Positions 1-7,068 of a stretch of 28,031 bases of DNA are shown here, piece after piece. The first letter of the stretch is position 1. Each line of letters opens with the position of its first letter. The translations under genes and the position numbers were made by a program. Origin of the DNA: an uncultured Prevotella sp. (GTDB lineage Bacteria; Bacteroidota; Bacteroidia; Bacteroidales; Bacteroidaceae); NCBI GenBank assembly GCA_900318855.1, contig ONMG01000218.1, positions 1 through 28,031 of the forward strand, read 5' to 3'. The notes below the pieces were generated by a model, which saw only the letters and a list, made by a program, of their open reading frames with translations, was not told where the DNA came from and made no database searches.

Positions 1-485
1 GCAAAGATTAAGCCTATTTGCACCAGGGCCTTAACGTCTTCATGGCGCTTTGTGGCAAAGACCTGCTTGCCCAGTTCATAGAATTTGGTAAAGACCAGGA
101 AGTCCTCGGGTGACACATGTACCAAAGTATGTTTGTCCACATAAACCGCTTGATTCCATGCGTCGAGCTGCCCATGGAGCAAGAGGTGGAGTGTAGGGGT
201 AGATATAATGAGGGCCTTGCTCTCATAGTCATTGCTGAAGAGAACATCGGTGACTGCTGCCTGGGCGGGCAGAATAATCATGTCGCCCGCACAGGCCTTC
301 AGGGTGTTGTTGTTGACGTCGGCTTGCATCTGCCCTTTCAGACAGAATACAAACACGTTGTTTTCAATTTTTACCGGTGCGGCTGCTCCGATGTTGCGGA
401 TGTTGTCGATGAAGGTGATATCGTTACTGAGGGTATCCAGTGCGTTGGTACCCATGATATTCTCCCATATTCCTGCTGCTTTCAT
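1..485 (-). CDS. AraC-family transcriptional regulator, N-terminal sensor part (3' end beyond left edge)
   Basis: Open frame on the minus strand from an ATG at 485 to the window edge with no stop, so only the first ~161 residues are visible. The start follows an AAAGGAG-like ribosome binding site. The visible part reads MKAAGIWENI and continues as a cupin-like sensor, with IENNVFVFCLKGQM and CAGDMIILPAQ strands. This is the usual layout of Bacteroidetes AraC-type regulators, whose two helix-turn-helix motifs sit in the C-terminal ~100 residues, here outside the window. The gene begins 12 bp after the stop of the DUF5686 gene and is probably co-transcribed with it. Family assignment rests on the sensor domain only; the DNA-binding half cannot be seen. 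The ligand is unknown. Confidence 0.72.
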   Translation of the reverse strand, partial: MKAAGIWENIMGTNALDTLSNDITFIDNIRNIGAAAPVKIENNVFVFCLKGQMQADVNNNTLKACAGDMIILPAQAAVTDVLFSNDYESKALIISTPTLHLLLHGQLDAWNQAVYVDKHTLVHVSPEDFLVFTKFYELGKQVFATKRHEDVKALVQIGLIF

Positions 486-497
486 AGTGGGCTCCTT

Positions 498-3020
498 TTA
501 GAATTGCATCATGAATGTGAAACGTAGTCCCCATTTGTCGATATTGGGGTTATTGAGATAAGTAAGGCGTCTGACATAGTTGACACCAAACACCTTGAAG
601 ATGTTGTTTACTCCAACCATCACTTCCCAGTAGGGCTGGTTGCTCATGCGCTGTACACTCTCAGGCATTTTGAAGAGCATGGGGTCGTTGGGGTGGAGTG
701 ATGGGTCGTTCTTCGAGGTGAGATGCCCCCACATGCCCTTCACCGCGAATACCTCGCGCCACTTGAGTTTCTTCAAAACGGGTATACGGTTGAGTAGCTT
801 GCCATTGGGTTCCCACAGAGCTACCCACATGACGTAGCGGTCGTTGAGGAACTCCATGTTGCGCATAAGGCTGAAGGTCTCGTCGGAAAAGTCGGTGAAG
901 TAGGTGAGTGAAACGGGTGGCATACAGAGCAGCGGGAACGGCACCTTGTTCCACTGTGCTCGTCCGATAGCCCGGAGGTTGAGGGCACCGTAGCTCCCGA
1001 ACCAGATGCGCTTGTACATCTTCAGCTCTGTCATGTTGGAAGAGTATTGCCCTCCGAGGAGATGCTGCAGGCCTATGGTATGAGTGAGCTGGAAGTCGGG
1101 GGAATCGAGATTGATGGGCCATCTCCGCTGCTTGGTGTTGATGAAGCTTTGGTTTGGCCAGAAGCGTAGTGAGGCACTCAACTCGGTGGTGCGTATGCTG
1201 CTAAGGTCGTCGTTCCCGTTGACAGGAGTGAAGTGGAGGTCACCGGCAGGCTTGTTGCTCTCGGCTTTGAGGGATGCGCTGAAGCTGAGGCCCATATCGG
1301 TCTCATATTTGAAGGAGAGCCGCTGACGGTTGTAGAAATACATCTGCTTAACGTTCTGTGTGCGGAACGACTCGAAGACATTATCCTTGTTGTTCGTGAG
1401 ATACTTGTCGGCGGGCGACATGAGGTCGTAGCTGGTCTCAAAGCTTACGCTGCGTATGGGGTACTCGAAGGGAGAGTTCTCCTTCTCATTAAATGAGTAA
1501 GTGAACTCACTGTTGTAGTACCACTTGTGGCTCTGTGAACCGTAGGCGGCAAATCCATTCCAGAAGAAATGAGGATTGAGCGCTGCCATGGTACGGCCGC
1601 TCAGCCGATAGCGGTAACCATCCACGAAGTTGTGGGAGATGAGGGTGTTCATGGGCCCGAAGTCGAATTTACTCCTGTTGCCAGGCTTGCTGGTTTCCAG
1701 GAAGTTCTCTACAAGAATCTTCAAGCCGAGTTGGAAGATACCGAAGTTCTTGCTCTTTGTGAGACGGTAGACAAAGTAGTCCATATTCTGCTCGCCTGAT
1801 GTGAGGGGCAGCGGACGGTGCTGATCCCAGTAGTGGGCACTCCGGATGCCAGCACTCGGCTCCTGCTGCTCCGGTGCTCCACCTCGCAAGAGCTTGTGGT
1901 CGATGGGACTGAAATCGTAGTTGGAGAGCTTGGTGTTGCGGGTTACCAGCATCTTGGGCATGAATGAGGTGAGACGCAAGATGCCATACATCTTGTCGTC
2001 GGTGAGTACCCACTCACCGTCAGACAACTTTTCGAAATCCTGAGTGATGCGCATCTTGTCGATGAAGTTGATGTCGCTTTTCTTCGGAATCTCGAGCACA
2101 CAGTGCTTCACCTGCAAGTCGCTGTCCTTAGTGATATAGAGCTCACCTTTGAATCCGAAATCTTGCTGGTTGGCGGGATAGTAAAGCACATGGTAGCAAC
2201 TGTCGTTCTTGTACTTGAGCGTATCCTCTATGTAGAAGTGATAGAAGGAGACGGCTGTCTTGCCAATAGGGCTCGGGAAGGGGTATTGCAATACTCGTAT
2301 ATGGTCGTCGTTGATGTTGACATCCTGGAATACTTCCTTGAGCATTGTGTTGAGGATGTCACCTGTCTGTAAGATTTTGTTTACACCTGTACTGCGTTTG
2401 GCCTCAATGACGGTGCGCTCCTTCCGCGGGTTTTTGCGATAGAGCTTCCGTGTGAGCGTCTCGTCAATAGAGATGGGCAGAATGAGTGAAGTGTCAATAG
2501 GGGAGTGCTCTACTTGATGGAGGTACCAAGGTTTGCGCTTGTGGAACACCGTGTCGATGGCATTCTCTGAGAGAGTAATCTTTTGATACTTCTCATAGGA
2601 ATAGAAATCGTGACGACTAAGCTGAGTCTGCTTCTTGCGCTCTATGACCCGTTTCATAAGTTCCACTGCTGGATTGTCCTGACGACGGTAGCGCTTGCGG
2701 CGGGCTTTCACTGTCACCTCGGTTATGCTGCCAGTCTCCGGACGGAGGGCTATGACGAGAGAGTCCTTTTCGGAGCGGATCTGGATAGTACGTGTGCTAT
2801 ATCCAACACTACTGACAGAAAGCTTGTGGCCGGGATGGAAGGCAATGCGAAACTGACCGTCTACATTACTTACGGCACTTAAGTGCAGGTCCTTGTAGCT
2901 TACGCTGGCAAAAGGAATGGGTAACTTATCTGTGGCGTCGATGACGGTGCCGTGCACTTGAGCCACTGCCCATGTAACGCAGACCGCGTACAACATCGTG
3001 AGGAACAATCGTTTATTCAT
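498..3020 (-). CDS. DUF5686 / carboxypeptidase-regulatory-like domain outer-membrane protein
   Basis: An 840-residue exported protein. Residues 1-20 are a signal peptide ending near AVAQ. Residues ~22-105 form a carboxypeptidase regulatory-like beta-sandwich (GTVIDATDKLPIPFASV, then SVGYSTRTIQI), followed by a basic linker (KARRKRYRRQDNP). Residues ~115-840 match the DUF5686 family: long, Tyr/Trp/Phe-rich, beta-strand-rich, ending in Phe (FTFMMQF) as outer-membrane barrels do. The family is typical of Bacteroidetes and its function is not established; a barrel or surface role is inferred. The gene is first in a probable two-gene unit with the AraC-type regulator downstream, and a good promoter lies about 50 bp upstream. 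It is full length for the family. Confidence 0.85.
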   Translation of the reverse strand: MNKRLFLTMLYAVCVTWAVAQVHGTVIDATDKLPIPFASVSYKDLHLSAVSNVDGQFRIAFHPGHKLSVSSVGYSTRTIQIRSEKDSLVIALRPETGSITEVTVKARRKRYRRQDNPAVELMKRVIERKKQTQLSRHDFYSYEKYQKITLSENAIDTVFHKRKPWYLHQVEHSPIDTSLILPISIDETLTRKLYRKNPRKERTVIEAKRSTGVNKILQTGDILNTMLKEVFQDVNINDDHIRVLQYPFPSPIGKTAVSFYHFYIEDTLKYKNDSCYHVLYYPANQQDFGFKGELYITKDSDLQVKHCVLEIPKKSDINFIDKMRITQDFEKLSDGEWVLTDDKMYGILRLTSFMPKMLVTRNTKLSNYDFSPIDHKLLRGGAPEQQEPSAGIRSAHYWDQHRPLPLTSGEQNMDYFVYRLTKSKNFGIFQLGLKILVENFLETSKPGNRSKFDFGPMNTLISHNFVDGYRYRLSGRTMAALNPHFFWNGFAAYGSQSHKWYYNSEFTYSFNEKENSPFEYPIRSVSFETSYDLMSPADKYLTNNKDNVFESFRTQNVKQMYFYNRQRLSFKYETDMGLSFSASLKAESNKPAGDLHFTPVNGNDDLSSIRTTELSASLRFWPNQSFINTKQRRWPINLDSPDFQLTHTIGLQHLLGGQYSSNMTELKMYKRIWFGSYGALNLRAIGRAQWNKVPFPLLCMPPVSLTYFTDFSDETFSLMRNMEFLNDRYVMWVALWEPNGKLLNRIPVLKKLKWREVFAVKGMWGHLTSKNDPSLHPNDPMLFKMPESVQRMSNQPYWEVMVGVNNIFKVFGVNYVRRLTYLNNPNIDKWGLRFTFMMQF

Positions 3021-3072
3021 CCTGATATACTTTACTGTGTTATTTTACCTTAATGACTATTCTAAATCGCCA

Positions 3073-3106
3073 CAAAGGTACTCTGAAATATTCAATAGCA
3101 CGACAA
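3073..3106 (-). promoter_or_regulatory. Promoter of the DUF5686 gene
   Basis: On the minus strand TACCTTTG (3073-3080) matches the Bacteroidetes -7 consensus TAnnTTTG exactly. A TTGT about 22 bp upstream (3103-3106) is a loose -33 element. Predicted transcription start is near 3066, giving a leader of about 45 nt. The match is by eye. Confidence 0.55.
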
Positions 3107-3243
3107 TACGGTTATAAAATGTCTTAATTGCCTGCTAAAATGTGGAGCAACAAGAGCTATGGTATATCAATAGGAAAAAATAGAACATAGCATGGCTGTA
3201 TCATGGTATGGACATGCTATGATAAAAGGCGATGGAAGTTCCA

Positions 3244-3280
3244 GGAAGGAGAACACCCTCATGGAGGGCTGCCTCCTTCC
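3244..3280 (-). terminator. Two-tier hairpin after the nuclease gene
   Basis: The outer arms GGAAGGAG (3244-3251) and CTCCTTCC (3273-3280) pair perfectly. Nested inside, CCCTC (3256-3260) and GAGGG (3264-3268) pair across a 3-nt loop. It lies 8 bp beyond the nuclease stop codon on the minus strand, as expected for a terminator or 3'-end stabiliser. There is no immediate U tract. Confidence 0.5.
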
Positions 3281-3288
3281 CGAATAAC

Positions 3289-4194
3289 TTAGTTGAGTCC
3301 CCACATGGATGTGTCGATTTTGCTCTCGATGACAGCTTCTCTTTGGTCGGGGAGGTTGCAGAAGAAGTCGATTCCTGTGCGCCGTTCCAGTTCGTCAATG
3401 CTTATAGCGAACTGTGCCAGATGGGTCTCTTTGCTGTTAGCATATTTCTCGTGGTCGATCCAGAAGGCAATGGCATGGTAGACACCGTTCTTCACTTTTA
3501 GCAGAGCCATGAAATAATAACGGGGAATGATGAGCTTCTTACCGGTAGTCATCCATGTGGTGCTTACGACCTTGCCGCCATCGTTGAATGTTCCTCCATC
3601 AATGGTACCCCCTTTGCAGACATAAAGCGTATCACAGAAGTCCCGTCTCAAAGCCTGATTGCGTACCATTTTCTCCATGTTAGCCCATACGCCAGCATTG
3701 AAGCCATTGCGCATAGGTTGCATGTTCGTCATAAAGAAGGTTTGATAGTTGGCTTCGTATGAGTTGAGTCGGTCGGCCGAAGGGCATATGTGTCCATGAT
3801 CGAAGCCGGAGCGCCAATAAGGATCGGTCAGCCACTGCAGGCTGTCAGCCAGGAGGGGATCTTTGGGGTATTGGTTGGTGTCGGAATAGTAACGAGTAGT
3901 ATGGGTTTCGAGATTACTCGGGTATAGCTCATAGCACGACCACCGTTGGGCTTTCTTCTGAGTGTCCCATTCTGTAGCGTAGTTTAGTTCACCGCCCGCA
4001 TAATGGATGAGCACTGTATTTGTGGAAGTTTGACTGACATGTGGAAACTCCATGCGTCCGTATTCGCGGTGCAGGGCTGTGCTGTTGGCATTGCTGTTGG
4101 CTGAACGCTGGGGGCCTATAGTGGAGTCGCTGTCCGATCCGGAACAACTTGCAAGGAGGAGTGCTCCTGTGAGTGCTATGATAATTCTCTTCAT
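3289..4194 (-). CDS. DNA/RNA non-specific endonuclease (NUC1 family), lipoprotein
   Basis: Predicted secreted, lipid-anchored nuclease of 301 residues. I chose the ATG at 4194 because it gives a clean signal peptide MKRIIIALTGALLLASCSG with the lipobox LASC; an upstream in-frame start would add 20 residues ahead of it. The beta-beta-alpha metal nuclease core is seen as GFDHGHICPSADR (~residue 144 on) followed by FFMTNMQPM and an Asn-containing NGFNAGVWANME. In this family the motif is usually DRGH, with the His as general base and the downstream Asn binding Mg2+. Here the Arg is replaced by His while the catalytic His and Asn remain. It should cleave DNA and/or RNA at the cell surface or outside. 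It sits in a nucleic-acid-related neighbourhood with a second exported nuclease at 9847. Confidence 0.86.
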   Translation of the reverse strand: MKRIIIALTGALLLASCSGSDSDSTIGPQRSANSNANSTALHREYGRMEFPHVSQTSTNTVLIHYAGGELNYATEWDTQKKAQRWSCYELYPSNLETHTTRYYSDTNQYPKDPLLADSLQWLTDPYWRSGFDHGHICPSADRLNSYEANYQTFFMTNMQPMRNGFNAGVWANMEKMVRNQALRRDFCDTLYVCKGGTIDGGTFNDGGKVVSTTWMTTGKKLIIPRYYFMALLKVKNGVYHAIAFWIDHEKYANSKETHLAQFAISIDELERRTGIDFFCNLPDQREAVIESKIDTSMWGLN

Positions 4195-4228
4195 TTCTTG
4201 AACTTTAAGGATGCGGAGATATAAAAGT

Positions 4229-4274
4229 AAAGGTGCGTTCCGACGTATATGCAACTACGCCTGAACGCACCTTT
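4229..4274 (-). terminator. Intrinsic terminator after rpmE2
   Basis: Perfect 12-bp inverted repeat AAAGGTGCGTTC (4229-4240) and GAACGCACCTTT (4263-4274) with a 22-nt loop. On the minus strand the stem is followed by TACTTTTAT. It lies between the L31 stop (4387) and the nuclease start (4194) and probably separates the two transcripts. Confidence 0.65.
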
Positions 4275-4386
4275 CAGTATCTTGTTGTGGCAGGGAGATG
4301 TCCCAGCCTTGTGCCGCCATCTCAGTTTGAATCTACGGTGAGCTTTCTTTCAGTCTCTTTGTGACCGGGATGAACGGCGTTCAGCC

Positions 4387-4638
4387 TTACTTCTTCAGCT
4401 TTCCGTAGCGGTTCATGAAGCGGTCAACGCGTCCAGCGCTGTCGACAAGCTTGCTCTTGCCCGTATAGAAGGGGTGAGAGGTGCTGGAGATTTCTACCTT
4501 TACCACTGGGTAAGTTTCGCCTTCAAATTCTACTGTATCTGTCGTCTTGCATGTAGAACGTGAGAGGAACATATCGCCGTTGGACATATCCTTGAATACG
4601 ACGGGGCGATAGTCTTTGGGATGAATACCTTTTTTCAT
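4387..4638 (-). CDS. rpmE2: 50S ribosomal protein L31 type B
   Basis: An 83-residue ribosomal protein of the large subunit. The sequence opens MKKGIHPKDYRPVVFKD and contains the family-typical YPVVKVEISSTSHPFYTGK and VDRFMNRYGK. It has one Cys and lacks the CxxC pairs that bind zinc in type A L31, so it is the zinc-independent type B form. The length is normal. In other bacteria type B L31 is often induced on zinc limitation by loss of Zur repression; whether that applies here is unknown, but its promoter is overlapped by a large perfect inverted repeat. It is a single-gene unit with its own promoter and terminator. Confidence 0.96.
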   Translation of the reverse strand: MKKGIHPKDYRPVVFKDMSNGDMFLSRSTCKTTDTVEFEGETYPVVKVEISSTSHPFYTGKSKLVDSAGRVDRFMNRYGKLKK

Positions 4639-4700
4639 TTGTTTATATGTTATATTGATAAATGTCTTATATGATGTCAGCCTCTGGTCTCCCTATAGGC

Positions 4701-4740
4701 TGGCAGGCTGCAAAATTACGAAGAATCTTGCAGCCTGCCA
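4701..4740. repeat. Perfect 13-bp inverted repeat covering the rpmE2 promoter
   Basis: Arms TGGCAGGCTGCAA (4701-4713) and TTGCAGCCTGCCA (4728-4740) are exact reverse complements around a 14-nt spacer. The element spans nearly the whole promoter of rpmE2 and ends about 40 bp after the stop of the upstream lipoprotein gene. It may be an operator, or a terminator of the upstream operon. No U tract follows on the minus strand, which favours the operator reading a little. Confidence 0.6.
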
Positions 4741-4742
4741 AA
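4711..4742 (-). promoter_or_regulatory. Promoter of rpmE2
   Basis: On the minus strand TTTG (4739-4742), a 20-nt spacer and TAATTTTG (4711-4718) match the Bacteroidetes primary sigma consensus TTTG-N19/21-TAnnTTTG completely. Predicted start is near 4704, giving a leader of about 65 nt before the ATG at 4638. Confidence 0.72.
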
Positions 4743-4780
4743 TAATAAGTGATTTATTTTCAGAAAAGTGTCTTATATTG

Positions 4781-6175
4781 TCACTTCAGACTAAGCGAAC
4801 CTACCTCCCACGTGCCAGCTTTGGCAGCAGTGCTGGTGTAGCGGAAAGCGATTTTCACGTTCTTCTTTCCTGCCATAGCGCCCAAAGAGGCTGTGGAGTT
4901 GATGTTGGTCCAGTTCGTGGGCCATGTGTCGAAGGTGAGCTTTGTCCATGTGGCCTTGGAGGGATCACCGGAAGTGTAGTCGGTGCTCAAGAGTACGCTG
5001 CATTCTGCCTCTACGCCGTTGGCAAAAAAGTTGGCGGCCTGACTTACCACAAGGGATTTTGCCCCGCTCATATCGATTTCAGGACTGATGAGCCAGCTGT
5101 CGGTGTCGTAATTCGTCTGAGTGGCGCTCACATAGCCTGTCGCCTTCATGCCATATTTTGTGTCGGCAGTCCAAACAGCCGAGAGGGCGTCATCCTTCTT
5201 TACGTCGGTAATCGTCCAGTTCCCTTTTCCGTCCTTCTTGAAGTCAAAGGTCAGCAGAGTCGTCTCTGATGAGCCTCCGTTCCCGGGTTTGGTGCCGTAT
5301 TCTTTGCTGCCTAATTTTGCGTATGTGGTGTTCTTGACGCCCTGTACATTGAAATAGTTGGCAAGGTCACCGTAGAGTGTCACCTGCTTGCCCAAGTTGC
5401 CGGCATTGTCCTTCAGGTTGATGCCTGTACGCACATCGCCTAAGGGCAGCTGTACGGGCATGCACTTCTTCACGTCGGTCTCCGTAGCCGATGCGGCAAT
5501 GAGCACATTAGTGGCAACGGCATCTGTGGCCGAGAATTTAGAGTCGGTGCTAAGGTCTTTGCCTGAGGCAAAGCCCACGATATAGCCCTGAACGTAGACC
5601 CCCGTCTTCTGACCTGCCGTGAGGGCCGAAGTGACATCGAAGGGCTTAGCCTCAGTACCCATATCACCGGTAGAGGTTCCGCCACCACTACCACCTTTGC
5701 CGTTTAGACTGTAGATTTGGCTTCCCTGTGCCATCTCGGGTGTGCCGTTGTAGCTCGTCAGCGTTCCGTAGACGACGACAACGTCGCCCACCTTGATTTC
5801 ATCGCCCTGACTGAACTTAGCGCCGTCGAGACCGTATCCGCGGAAGATTTCAAAAGAGGTGGTGCTGTTGGCAGCGTCGGCGATGTAGTAGGTGGCGTTG
5901 CCGTAGCTGGTGCTTAGTTCGTCAATCTGAGTGATGATACCTTTCACGTACACCTTGTCGGTGGTGAAGGTGCCACCCTTGATGATTTCGAGCGTGCGGG
6001 CTACATTATAGGGTGAGCTGACGGTACCTTCGCCAGCAGGCTCTACGACGGCCGGTGTGTCGCCGCCACCATTGTTGTCGAAGTCGGTATTGAATGGTGC
6101 GGGCACATCCTCGCAACTGCTGACTGAGAGCAGAGCGGTGAATAGGACGAGTGCTGAATAAATAAGTCGTTTCAT
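4781..6175 (-). CDS. Surface lipoprotein with OB-fold-like/DUF6359 domains and C-terminal choice-of-anchor J domain
   Basis: A 464-residue lipoprotein. The signal peptide ends in the lipobox SVSSC (Cys ~21), followed by an Asp/Asn/Gly-rich linker. Residues ~52-160 look like an OB-fold domain (YVKGIITQIDELS, DEIKVGDVVVVYG) of the kind seen in YhcR-type nucleases. Residues ~175-295 match DUF6359 (YVQGYIVGFASG, then CMPVQLPLGDVRTGINLKDN, GKQVTLYGDLANYF). Residues ~305-464 form a jelly-roll choice-of-anchor J-like domain (DSWLISPEIDMSGAKSL). It is the third gene of the TonB receptor operon, 17 bp after the DUF5689 gene. The likely role is substrate binding outside the cell. OB folds often bind nucleic acid, but no nuclease active site is visible here. 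Confidence 0.78.
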   Translation of the reverse strand: MKRLIYSALVLFTALLSVSSCEDVPAPFNTDFDNNGGGDTPAVVEPAGEGTVSSPYNVARTLEIIKGGTFTTDKVYVKGIITQIDELSTSYGNATYYIADAANSTTSFEIFRGYGLDGAKFSQGDEIKVGDVVVVYGTLTSYNGTPEMAQGSQIYSLNGKGGSGGGTSTGDMGTEAKPFDVTSALTAGQKTGVYVQGYIVGFASGKDLSTDSKFSATDAVATNVLIAASATETDVKKCMPVQLPLGDVRTGINLKDNAGNLGKQVTLYGDLANYFNVQGVKNTTYAKLGSKEYGTKPGNGGSSETTLLTFDFKKDGKGNWTITDVKKDDALSAVWTADTKYGMKATGYVSATQTNYDTDSWLISPEIDMSGAKSLVVSQAANFFANGVEAECSVLLSTDYTSGDPSKATWTKLTFDTWPTNWTNINSTASLGAMAGKKNVKIAFRYTSTAAKAGTWEVGSLSLK

Positions 6176-6192
6176 CTTATGGATTGTTTTAA

Positions 6193-7056
6193 TTATTTTA
6201 CTTCCTGTATGTCATTGATGTCACGGACGACGAACTCCCATCCGCTGTTGAATCGTTTGACGATGGCAGTGACATTCACCTTGCCCGTGGGGATAGTATT
6301 GGCTGCGAACTTGGCATAATTGCTGTTGTACATCTGGATAGTGTTGCCTTTATATTCGTTGAAGTAGACGCTTTTGCTTCCTGCGCCTGCGGAGGGGTTG
6401 GCAAAAGTTGCTTTACCATCGGCACCGCGGAAGGTCACGTTCTTGATGACGCCGAGCTTGCCCCCGTCCTCGTCGAGCTTCCAGTTGGTAGGAGCGCCGC
6501 CGTCGGCAAACACCTCGGGTTCTATCGACTTATAGCCTCCGGTGAGCCGGAAATGGTTGCGCCACAGGTCGCGGCTCATGCGGCTCACGTAGGTGAGCTT
6601 CTTGCTGTTGGTAGAGGGTACACCGATTTCGGCTTGCATGCCATAGTTACCGACATAGAGTCCTTTGACATCGATGAGCACTTCGGCTCCGATGGGCAGG
6701 TAGCCATACATGGCGCCTTCGCTGACAGCCACGATGATGGCTCCGGTAGCATCCTGAATGACAACTTCATCAAAGATGTTGTCCCCAATGTCGTTGCCCG
6801 TGACATAGCCTTTGATTTGCAAGTCTTCGGTGACCTGTTTGTAGCTCACTCCATCGCGGTAGTCAGTGGAAATCTGAGCTTTGAACTTCTGCTTGAGCTG
6901 GCTGATAGTGACGAGATGGGTCTCCTTGATATATTTGTTGCCTATCTCTTGCTGGGTCTGCTCATCGTTGGGATTCCCCCATCCTCCGTCCATGCAGGAG
7001 GTGAGGAGTGAGCAGGCGAGAGCCAGCATGAAGAGTGATGAATGGAATATTTTCAT
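6193..7056 (-). CDS. DUF5689 domain lipoprotein
   Basis: A 287-residue lipoprotein with signal peptide MKIFHSSLFMLALACSLLTSC (written here as separate parts: MKIFHSSLF, then MLALACSLLTSC) and the mature Cys at ~21. Residues ~44-285 match DUF5689, a Bacteroidetes family: an N-terminal TISQLKQKF segment, an OB-like core (LQIKGYVTGNDIGDNIFDEV, IVAVSEG, VLIDVKGLYVGNYG) and a C-terminal strand ending WEFVVRDINDIQEV. It lies 12 bp after the TonB receptor and 17 bp before the DUF6359 lipoprotein, so the three are probably one operon. It may be the surface-exposed partner of the receptor, a position SusD-like proteins fill elsewhere; no SusD homologue is present. Function is unproven. Confidence 0.85.
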   Translation of the reverse strand: MKIFHSSLFMLALACSLLTSCMDGGWGNPNDEQTQQEIGNKYIKETHLVTISQLKQKFKAQISTDYRDGVSYKQVTEDLQIKGYVTGNDIGDNIFDEVVIQDATGAIIVAVSEGAMYGYLPIGAEVLIDVKGLYVGNYGMQAEIGVPSTNSKKLTYVSRMSRDLWRNHFRLTGGYKSIEPEVFADGGAPTNWKLDEDGGKLGVIKNVTFRGADGKATFANPSAGAGSKSVYFNEYKGNTIQMYNSNYAKFAANTIPTGKVNVTAIVKRFNSGWEFVVRDINDIQEVK

Positions 7057-7068
7057 TGTGATGATGCT

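Noticed and set aside
3199..3232. 8-bp inverted repeat ATAGCATG/CATGCTAT as a mobile element end
   Set aside because: No transposase and no flanking target duplication are visible. It is more likely a minor hairpin in the gap between genes.
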